Positions 1 to 4,877 of a stretch of 5,544 nucleotides of DNA are shown one piece after another. The notes under the pieces were generated by a model. That model was not told the DNA's origin. It saw nothing but the letters and a program-made list of their open reading frames with translations, and ran no database searches. Made by a program: the position numbers and the translations under genes. Position 1 is the first letter of the stretch. Each line of letters begins with the position of its first letter. The stretch is from an uncultured Clostridia bacterium. GTDB lineage: Bacteria > Bacillota > Clostridia > Christensenellales > Borkfalkiaceae. The stretch is from positions 1-5,544 of the forward strand of contig CAJOMT010000086.1 of the NCBI GenBank assembly GCA_905235815.1, read 5' to 3'.

Positions 1-1
1 G

Positions 2-142
2 AAAGGTAGAAATCTTGAAAGAGTAAGTGAAAAAACGCTAAAAAAGAATCTGGCGTTGATCAACGCCAGACCTAAAAAAGTTTTACATTTCTTAAAACCA
101 ATAGATTTATTTAATGAAAATCTCGCTAAGTGTTGCACTTAA
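2..142 (+). CDS. IS30-family transposase, C-terminal fragment (5' end outside window)
   Basis: The frame beginning at base 2 is open to a TAA at 140-142 and gives 46 residues. It opens with KGRNLERVSEKTLKK, continues LALINARPKKVLHF and ends LKPIDLFNENLAKCCT. This is the tail typical of IS30-family DDE transposases: a KG-[TRN]-[DN]-[LF] block, then VS...L, then LIN-x-RP-[RK]-K, then a P-x-[ED]-[VL]-F motif before a short end. The catalytic glutamate and the rest of the enzyme would lie to the left of the window, so integrity cannot be judged. The gene opposes the minus-strand genes to its right. Family assignment rests on remembered motif patterns over a short fragment. The reading frame itself is clear. 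Confidence 0.72.
   Translation, partial: KGRNLERVSEKTLKKNLALINARPKKVLHFLKPIDLFNENLAKCCT
49..70. repeat. Perfect 22-bp palindrome inside the transposase gene
   Basis: The sequence TCTGGCGTTGA followed by TCAACGCCAGA is an uninterrupted perfect palindrome with 11-base arms. It lies within codons for NLALINAR of the transposase. On the minus strand it is followed by TTCTTTTTT (48-40), so it has the form of an intrinsic terminator for transcription arriving from the cvpA side. On the plus strand no T-tract follows. The palindrome is seen directly; the terminator role is inferred. Confidence 0.55.
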
Positions 143-161
143 CTTGACAATTCACTATAAT
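133..161 (+). promoter_or_regulatory. Possible outward promoter at the IS end
   Basis: TTGCAC (133-138) and TATAAT (156-161) are separated by 17 bases, matching sigma-A geometry. The -35 lies in the transposase 3' end and the -10 lies at or just beyond the presumed IS boundary, which is the arrangement of a hybrid IS/flank promoter. Transcription would run rightward, antisense to cvpA, and no plus-strand gene follows. It may be fortuitous. Confidence 0.35.
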
Positions 162-254
162 CTAAAGGGGCTGCCGCACCGATATCCGTCCAAAAGTCAA
201 TTGCTTTGGGGTAATATCAATGCGATAGCCCATTTTAAGTTCTATGTAAAATTT

Positions 255-911
255 TTAAAACATTCCCGCAAGCATTGCGTTTAACGGATTGTTGTTATAT
301 AAAAACCCGCTCACAACTCCGGCAGATAAAGTTTCATGCATTCCGTCTTCTATCGAATGGTTTACGTTCGGCAGAACTCCTTCGCCTAAAACGTGAGTAT
401 AAAGGTCGGACGAATTAAGCGTATAGATAACTCCGAAAATAGCAAGCGTTATTACGCCGAAAATCGCAAGATTGAAAATTAAACCGAACACGCCGTCAAT
501 TATGCGCCAAACCTTGTTTTCTCTGAATTTTTCAAGCGGAACGGTGAATACTTTGGTTATCAGCCCTAACAGCCAATAAAACAACACGTAACCCAAAATC
601 GCAAAAACTACGCCAAAAGGCAAGAACGCAATAACTTTAAATATTATCAAAAACGACTGACTGTTTACATAATTTGCAAGCGGCGCTTTCGCTCTGCCGA
701 AAAAGTCTTTAACGCTATCCGACATAACTTCCAGCCAACCGAAATGCGACATCAAAAAGTATACTCCGACAGCGGCGCCAACGCCTCCGGCAAGCGCTAT
801 CAAAGTCCTTATTATATTGAAGATCCAGTTGCCCGTAAAGCCTTTTTTCAGTCCGAAAAATATGACTAAAAACAGTATGGCAAGCAAAATCCCGTCTATA
901 ATGAAGTACAT
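255..911 (-). CDS. cvpA: CvpA-family integral membrane protein
   Basis: This 218-residue protein is mostly membrane. Hydrophobic segments lie at about 4-21, 34-54, 87-118 and 139-165, and a polar tail of about 50 residues follows. The N-terminus, IDGILL...FFGLKKGF (5-25), matches the CvpA opening pattern of an acidic residue, a hydrophobic helix, then a short basic-glycine motif. IIDGVFGLIFNLAIFGVI (137-154) resembles the family's later D-x-x-x-G-x-x-x-G-style helix. CvpA proteins of other bacteria are inner-membrane proteins linked to colicin V export and envelope homeostasis, with a still vague biochemical role. The length is slightly above the usual 160-200. ATG at 909-911 is preceded by AAGGGGG with a 9-base spacer. 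The gene follows glnS after an 87-base gap but has its own promoter. The symbol denotes family, not proven orthology. Confidence 0.7.
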   Translation of the reverse strand: MYFIIDGILLAILFLVIFFGLKKGFTGNWIFNIIRTLIALAGGVGAAVGVYFLMSHFGWLEVMSDSVKDFFGRAKAPLANYVNSQSFLIIFKVIAFLPFGVVFAILGYVLFYWLLGLITKVFTVPLEKFRENKVWRIIDGVFGLIFNLAIFGVITLAIFGVIYTLNSSDLYTHVLGEGVLPNVNHSIEDGMHETLSAGVVSGFLYNNNPLNAMLAGMF

Positions 912-943
912 AAAGGATTACCCCCTTATAATAATACGCAGTA

Positions 944-972
944 ATTATACTACAAAATTATTATAAAGTCAA
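944..972 (-). promoter_or_regulatory. Sigma-A type promoter of the cvpA-like gene
   Basis: On the minus strand, TTGACT (972-967) and TATAAT (949-944) are 17 bases apart: five of six and six of six consensus matches with ideal spacing. Initiation would fall near 937, giving a leader of about 26 bases that contains the AAGGGGG ribosome binding site (927-921). It lies in the 87-base gap after glnS, so cvpA need not depend on glnS read-through. Confidence 0.72.
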
Positions 973-1013
973 TATTTTTTATAAAGTTTTTGTATTTTTC
1001 AATTATTGACTTT
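965..1013. repeat. 10-bp inverted repeat across the glnS 3' end and cvpA promoter
   Basis: AAAGTCAATA (965-974) and TATTGACTTT (1004-1013) are perfect inverted repeats separated by 29 AT-rich bases. The right arm overlaps the last codons of glnS and the left arm contains the cvpA -35 hexamer. It could form a weak long-loop terminator for glnS, but the stem is AT-rich and the loop long, so chance is a real alternative. Confidence 0.3.
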
Positions 1014-2630
1014 AAAACTGTCTTTTAAGGAAACAATTTCGGACAGCACCGTCTTTCCGTTGTCGTCAAACTTTTTATAGTACCCCTTTCGCATAAGTTG
1101 GAAAGAGTCTCCGTCTTTTGCTTCGGCAAGGTATTTTTCGGCTTTGCCTTTAAACTCATGAACGCTGTCGTAATTCATTCTTTCGGAAAAATCTTGTCCC
1201 GAATACTCGGCGTCGTTTAAAAGATAATCGTATTTTTTAATCGTGCAGTCCACTGCGGAAGCGGCGTCTACCCAATGAATTACGCCCTTGACCTTAATTC
1301 CGCTCGTATCGTTTCCGCTCCTCGATTCGGGGACGTATTCACATAAAAGTTCGGCTATAGCACCGTTATCGTCATATTTTACTTCGTTGCACTTAATGAT
1401 ATAGGCGTTTTTAAGCCTTACGTAACCGCCGAGGCGGAGACGGAAATATTTCGGCGGCGGGTCGAGCGAGAAGTCCTCTCGTTCGATATATATAACCTTG
1501 CCCATTTGAATTTTTCTCATTCCCTTTTCGGGTTCGTTCGGGTTTATCTCGAAATCTTCATCTTCAAATTTTTCGGGGAAATTCGTAATGGTAACTTTCA
1601 GCGGCTCGAAAACAGCCATAGCGCGCTCGGCGTGGAGATTTAAGTAATCTCTTATGAAATGCTCGAAATAAGAAACCTCTATTTCCGAATTCGCCTTGGA
1701 AATGCCTATCGCCTCGCAGAAGTTCTTTAAAGCTTCTGCCGGAACGCCTCTGTTTCTTAGTCCCGTAAGAGTCGGCATTCTCGGATCGTCCCAACCCGTT
1801 ACCGCTCCGTCCTCTACGAGTTTTTTGAGATAACGCTTGCTCATTACGGTGTTCGTTATATTCAGCCTTGCAAACTCAATCTGTCTCGGTTTATGCTTTA
1901 CTTCGGTATTTTCCACCACCCAATTATAAAGCGGTCTATGGTCCTCGAATTCAAGCGTGCAGAGCGAATGAGTAACGCCTTGCATAGAGTCGCAAATGGG
2001 GTGTGCAAAGTCGTACATAGGATAAATGCACCACTTATCCCCCGTTCTATGATGAGTCGCCCTTAAAACGCGGTAGATAACGGGGTCACGCAAATTTATA
2101 TTCGGCGACGCCATATCTATTTTTGCCCTTAAAACCTTTTCGCCGTCCTTATACTTGCCGTCGTGCATTTCGGTAAAAAGCCTCAAATTTTCGCTTATAG
2201 ACCTATTTCTGTAAGGACTTTCCTTTCCCGGTTCCGTAAGAGTTCCGCGGCTTGCGCTTATTTCTTCCGCCGAAAGGTCGCAGACGAACGCCTTGCCGTC
2301 CTCGATGAGTTTTATAGCCTTTTCGTAGATGACGTCGAAAAAGTCGGAGGCGTAATGCACCTCGTACCAATCAAAGCCGAGCCACTTTATATCCTCTTTT
2401 ATAGCCTCGACGTATTCCGTCTTTTCTTTGGACGGGTTGGTATCGTCGAAAAAGAGGTTACAAACTCCGCCGAATTTTTCAGCCGTGCCGAAGTTTAAGC
2501 AGAGCGATTTAGCGTGCCCGATATGCAAATAGCCGTTAGGTTCGGGCGGAAATCTGGTATGAACGGTTTTAACCTTGCCTTCTTCGAGTTCTTCTACGAT
2601 AATATCTTCGATAAAATTATTTGTTTCCAT
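999..2630 (-). CDS. glnS: Glutaminyl-tRNA synthetase (class I)
   Basis: This 543-residue cytosolic enzyme charges tRNA-Gln with glutamine using ATP. The class I signatures are present: PPEPNGYLHIGHAKS at 28-42 contains the HIGH motif (36-39), and VMSKR at 262-266 is the KMSKS-equivalent loop. MQGVTHSLCTLEFEDHRPLY (216-235) is typical of the GlnRS/GluRS catalytic core, and residues from about 340 form the beta-barrel anticodon-binding region. KGVIHWVDAASA (448-459) and FQLMRKGYYKKFD (510-522) match the GlnRS C-terminus, favouring GlnRS over bacterial GluRS. Length is close to the 554 residues of the E. coli enzyme. The start is ATG at 2628-2630, preceded by AGAGGA with a 6-base spacer. An in-frame ATG at 2690 would add 20 residues absent from the family and would start upstream of the likely promoter. 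No T-box leader fits in the short 5' region. Confidence 0.96.
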   Translation of the reverse strand: METNNFIEDIIVEELEEGKVKTVHTRFPPEPNGYLHIGHAKSLCLNFGTAEKFGGVCNLFFDDTNPSKEKTEYVEAIKEDIKWLGFDWYEVHYASDFFDVIYEKAIKLIEDGKAFVCDLSAEEISASRGTLTEPGKESPYRNRSISENLRLFTEMHDGKYKDGEKVLRAKIDMASPNINLRDPVIYRVLRATHHRTGDKWCIYPMYDFAHPICDSMQGVTHSLCTLEFEDHRPLYNWVVENTEVKHKPRQIEFARLNITNTVMSKRYLKKLVEDGAVTGWDDPRMPTLTGLRNRGVPAEALKNFCEAIGISKANSEIEVSYFEHFIRDYLNLHAERAMAVFEPLKVTITNFPEKFEDEDFEINPNEPEKGMRKIQMGKVIYIEREDFSLDPPPKYFRLRLGGYVRLKNAYIIKCNEVKYDDNGAIAELLCEYVPESRSGNDTSGIKVKGVIHWVDAASAVDCTIKKYDYLLNDAEYSGQDFSERMNYDSVHEFKGKAEKYLAEAKDGDSFQLMRKGYYKKFDDNGKTVLSEIVSLKDSFKVNN

Positions 2631-2650
2631 AATATATCCTCTAATAAGAC

Positions 2651-2679
2651 ATTTTACCATAAAAAACAAAATAACACAA
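2651..2679 (-). promoter_or_regulatory. Likely promoter of glnS
   Basis: On the minus strand, TTGTGT (2679-2674) and TAAAAT (2656-2651) are 17 bases apart. The -10 is good, with five of six matches, and the -35 keeps only the TTG core. Initiation would fall near 2644, giving a leader of only about 14 bases that begins almost at the AGAGGA ribosome binding site. Other AT-rich hexamers nearby make the exact choice uncertain. Confidence 0.45.
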
Positions 2680-2698
2680 ACGTATTTCAAGATAAACT

Positions 2699-2730
2699 TG
2701 CGCCAGGCGAAAATATTTTCGCCTGGCGCA
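2699..2730. repeat. Perfect 32-bp palindrome between the ATPase gene and glnS
   Basis: The half-site TGCGCCAGGCGAAAAT (2699-2714) is followed directly by its exact reverse complement (2715-2730), giving 16-base arms with no spacer. The stem is GC-rich outside and A4T/AT4 in the centre. It lies 129 bases past the ATPase stop and about 20 bases upstream of the presumed glnS -35. As RNA it would fold into a very stable hairpin that could end ATPase transcription, but no U-tract follows the outer stem on either strand, so it is not a textbook intrinsic terminator. A protein-binding palindrome or a mobile-repeat remnant are alternatives. Confidence 0.85.
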
Positions 2731-2835
2731 TTCGATTGACGATAAAGTCATTTAAAACGCATATATTATTTGCAGAGCAACCGCTATGGTAATTTTATTA
2801 CTTATCGAAATTCAGACTTGTGTGTTAATAAGTCC

Positions 2836-2860
2836 AAAAACAATTAGGCGTCTTGTTTTT
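2836..2860 (-). terminator. Weak AT-stem hairpin at the ATPase stop codon
   Basis: AAAAACAA (2836-2843) and TTGTTTTT (2853-2860) form an 8-bp inverted repeat with a 9-base loop, directly abutting the stop codon at 2860-2862. The minus-strand transcript would carry the A-side first and the U-rich arm last. The stem has only one G-C pair, so termination would be inefficient. Low confidence. Confidence 0.25.
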
Positions 2861-4662
2861 TATAATGCTTTCAAAAAGTTTTCTACGTTCAGATATTTTA
2901 TACCGTCTAACTCCGTGTCTTTTCCGCGATACAAAACCGTCTTTGCCGTAATTTTTCCGAATCTGTTTTCTATTGCCGCACACATCTTTTCGTCTTTCAA
3001 AAATTTCGCCTGTTCTGAAACCGCTTTGTCGCTATGCTTTATCTCGTATATTTCGCATTTGTCGCCGATCTCATTCGTAACGACCATATCTATCTCGCCA
3101 CCGCTTATAAATTTGAATTTGAAAGCCTTTTTGTGTTTGCCCGCCTTTTTATTGACTTCGAGCGTAACGATATCTTCAAGCATCCTGCCTTTTACGTCGT
3201 CGAGAATTTTTGCGATAATATAACTTCTGTCGCACTCGGTAGCCGAAAGGAAATATCTATCTTTAAGTAGCGAATATACGAGCGCTTTCGCTATTGCGTA
3301 TCTCATCCCGGGTTGAACGAATATAATGCGTTCTTCTTCATTCATATCGTCATACAGAGTCGGATAGTTTACTATTAAATCAAGCATATAAAGATAAGTC
3401 TTTACCTGTTCTATATGCTGCGGCGTTATCTGGACGCTCGTTTCTTCCTTTTCTTTGATTTCAGCTATTTTTTTAAGCGTTTTTAAAACTTCGTCCGTAT
3501 CTATATCATATAAAATATGACTGCGTTCAAGCGGTGCATCGTGCAATAAAAGTTGCTTCGCCGAACCTAAATCGTGAGACTTGAATTTATCGGTTATCAC
3601 GCTTACAAGGAAATCGTGGTTCATATTTTCTATTATTCTATTTATTACGTTTGTCAATTCCCCTGCGTCATAAAGGTCTTTGAGCCGGTGTAAATATCCG
3701 AGAAATCTATTGTTTTTTATAGAGTGCTGAATATTTCTGCTAATTGCGGTATCTATATATTTTCTCGTCGATTCGTCATCGCGGAAAGAAACGTCGTCGA
3801 ACACGCTGTCAGGATCGTCAAAACTCATATTTTCTATTTTAAGCGTGCCGCCGTATTCGATATAAGTATCTACGGAATTTATATCAAGCAAATAAGCATA
3901 TTCGCTATACGAAATAAAAGAAGTATGAATAGTAATATTCCTGTCGTATAATTCGTCTTTATCCGCAAAAGCAAAGCCTAATGAATCCGTACCCGACACG
4001 ACTATCTTCATACCCATTTGGCAGTATATATCGGATAAAACAGCCGCAGTGTCTATAAAATCTTCCATAAGCGTTACTTCGTCAATAAAAACGTATTTAT
4101 AGCCGTGCTTAAATAGAACGTCCAAGTCTTTCGTAAGCATTGACATATTGTCTGTGGTTTTTGCCTTTATATATGCTGTGGACTCATTTGGCAAGTCGCA
4201 TATCGCCTGAAAAACGAGAGTGGTTTTGCCCGTTCGACGGAGCCCGTATAAAATACAAATCTTTCCGTAAAAATCACCGTCTATAAATTTACGCAAATCT
4301 TGATAACAATATCTTTTTTTGTATTTTTTGGCGGAAATAACCGCCGCAGTAAGCCTATCTCCCGTAAGCACGTTAGTATTGAAAGATATTTCGGGGTTTA
4401 ATGACTTTTCAGACGTTTTAACCGACTGCCGTTTTAACTCTTTAAGCGTCTTCTCAAAAGTCTGCCGTTCCACAACCGCTTTCTTGATTTCTTCAATCTC
4501 GTTATCTTTAAGGTATTTGCTTTTAGTCTTTCCGTTTTCGCGCCATTGCAGATACGCCCGCTTTTTCCCGTTAATGATTTTATTAACCACAGTTCCTTGC
4601 GGAAAACTTTTTATTTTGCCCTCTAATTCTTTTATTTCGTTCTCAACATCAATATATTCCAT
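2860..4662 (-). CDS. AAA-type ATPase with DUF6788-like N-terminus and PD-(D/E)xK-like C-terminus
   Basis: This 600-residue soluble protein is of unknown function. Residues 1-78 form a charged helical start and a small module, with KSFPQGTVVNKIINGKKRAY at 18-37 followed by LQW and NGKTKSKYL. This resembles the DUF6788 pattern of short G-rich strands followed by an E/K-rich helix. Residues 115-260 are a P-loop ATPase: Walker A GLRRTGKTT (140-148, K146), Walker B YVFIDEV (190-196, D194-E195) and a sensor-1-like VVSGT (221-225). This resembles the AAA_14 / archaeal-type ATPase group. Residues 300-480 are mostly helical, probably with a winged-helix-like part. The C-terminus has GGEIDMVV (521-528, D525) and EIYEIKHS (537-544, E540-x-K542), the core of a PD-(D/E)xK nuclease fold as in DUF4143-type tails. 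The chosen ATG (4660-4662) has GAG seven bases upstream. An in-frame ATG at 4722 is upstream of the -10 and is excluded. The domain names are recalled by pattern. Confidence 0.85.
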   Translation of the reverse strand: MEYIDVENEIKELEGKIKSFPQGTVVNKIINGKKRAYLQWRENGKTKSKYLKDNEIEEIKKAVVERQTFEKTLKELKRQSVKTSEKSLNPEISFNTNVLTGDRLTAAVISAKKYKKRYCYQDLRKFIDGDFYGKICILYGLRRTGKTTLVFQAICDLPNESTAYIKAKTTDNMSMLTKDLDVLFKHGYKYVFIDEVTLMEDFIDTAAVLSDIYCQMGMKIVVSGTDSLGFAFADKDELYDRNITIHTSFISYSEYAYLLDINSVDTYIEYGGTLKIENMSFDDPDSVFDDVSFRDDESTRKYIDTAISRNIQHSIKNNRFLGYLHRLKDLYDAGELTNVINRIIENMNHDFLVSVITDKFKSHDLGSAKQLLLHDAPLERSHILYDIDTDEVLKTLKKIAEIKEKEETSVQITPQHIEQVKTYLYMLDLIVNYPTLYDDMNEEERIIFVQPGMRYAIAKALVYSLLKDRYFLSATECDRSYIIAKILDDVKGRMLEDIVTLEVNKKAGKHKKAFKFKFISGGEIDMVVTNEIGDKCEIYEIKHSDKAVSEQAKFLKDEKMCAAIENRFGKITAKTVLYRGKDTELDGIKYLNVENFLKAL

Positions 4663-4699
4663 ATTATATCTCGCTAAAAATAAATTTATTTTCAAAAGC

Positions 4700-4729
4700 A
4701 TTATAAACCACATAAACCACACTTGTCAA
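4700..4729 (-). promoter_or_regulatory. Consensus sigma-A promoter of the ATPase gene
   Basis: On the minus strand, TTGACA (4729-4724) and TATAAT (4705-4700) are both perfect hexamers 18 bases apart. Initiation near 4693 gives a leader of about 30 bases before the ATG at 4662. The DNA just upstream of the -35 region (about 4747-4780) is rich in A and T tracts and could act as an UP element. This site decides the start codon, because the in-frame ATG at 4722 lies within the promoter. Confidence 0.85.
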
Positions 4730-4746
4730 GCGGTTTATGTGGTTTA
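4704..4746. promoter_or_regulatory. 15-bp inverted-repeat operator surrounding the ATPase -35
   Basis: TAAACCACATAAACC (4704-4718) and GGTTTATGTGGTTTA (4732-4746) are perfect inverted repeats with a 13-base centre. That centre holds the smaller palindrome CTTG-T-CAAG (4722-4730) and the -35 hexamer. On the minus strand the arm between -35 and -10 lies in a tandem repeat of TGTGGTTTA (two exact copies, 4721-4704). A dimeric or tetrameric repressor bound here would block the polymerase. No regulator gene is adjacent, so the binder may be the ATPase itself or a distant protein. The repeats are seen; the operator role is inferred. Confidence 0.72.
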
Positions 4747-4782
4747 CAGTTAAAATTGTAATTTTTTATAAAAGTTTTAGAC

Positions 4783-4817
4783 AAAAAAAGGAACTGACAT
4801 TTATAATCAATTCCTTT
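4783..4817 (-). terminator. Intrinsic terminator of the DUF6273-type gene
   Basis: On the minus strand, GGAATTGA (4814-4807) pairs with TCAGTTCC (4797-4790) over a 9-base loop, with one G-U pair. Flanking AAA/TTT can extend the stem. A run of seven T follows (4789-4783). It lies 60-90 bases after the stop codon at 4878 and ends that transcript before the ATPase promoter region, insulating the ATPase cassette. Confidence 0.7.
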
Positions 4818-4844
4818 CTCACTGCGCCGCAAAGCCGTAGGATT

Positions 4845-4862
4845 CGAGCCGCAAGCGGCTCG
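4845..4862. repeat. GC-rich hairpin just downstream of the DUF6273-type stop codon
   Basis: CGAGCCGC (4845-4852) and GCGGCTCG (4855-4862) are perfect 8-bp arms around AA, forming in practice a 7-bp stem with a 4-base loop. It begins 15 bases after the stop codon and about 30 bases before the terminator stem. No T-tract follows on either strand, so it is not itself a standard terminator. It may stabilise the transcript 3' end or act at DNA level. Confidence 0.6.
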
Positions 4863-4877
4863 GGATTATGATACCCC

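Larger units (their letters stand above)
2..154 (+). mobile_element. Right end of an IS30-like insertion sequence (boundary approximate)
   Basis: In IS30-type elements the transposase gene ends within or next to the right terminal inverted repeat. The bases GTTGCACTTAACTTGACAAT (132-151) span the stop codon. Read from outside as TGAATTGTCAAGTTAAGTGC, they look like an IS30-type terminal repeat. The outer boundary is placed near 154 by analogy only. The left end is outside the window, so neither a partner repeat nor a target duplication can be checked. Confidence 0.42.

Noticed and set aside
144..161. TTGACA next to TATAAT on the plus strand
   Set aside because: The spacer is only 6 bases, too short for sigma-A. 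The 17-base TTGCAC pairing fits better.
162..233. Minus-strand 23-residue reading frame starting MGYRIDITP
   Set aside because: It has no ribosome binding site, is very short and lies after cvpA in a region with signs of decay. It is noted only as coding-like sequence.
49..2730. Shared CTGGCG/CGCCAG core of the 22-bp and 32-bp palindromes as one repeat family
   Set aside because: Only a hexamer is shared, the first palindrome is constrained by transposase coding, and the flanks differ.
2736..2769. Plus-strand promoter TTGACG with TATATT/TATTAT
   Set aside because: Spacers of 20-22 bases are too long, and no plus-strand gene follows.
2163..2792. Plus-strand frames opposite glnS
   Set aside because: They are shadows of the conserved GlnRS coding region with no recognisable domains.
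2631..2859. T-box riboswitch leader for glnS
   Set aside because: The leader after the likely promoter is only about 14 bases, and no specifier stem or conserved T-box sequence is visible in the gap.
2786..3223. Plus-strand 145-residue frame opposite the ATPase 3' end
   Set aside because: It lies mostly antisense to the strongly supported nuclease-like domain, has a low-complexity Ser/Phe/Ile composition and shows no family motif.
4319..4753. Plus-strand 144-residue frame ending in the operator
   Set aside because: It is antisense to the ATPase N-terminus, and its tail is the operator repeats read as codons.
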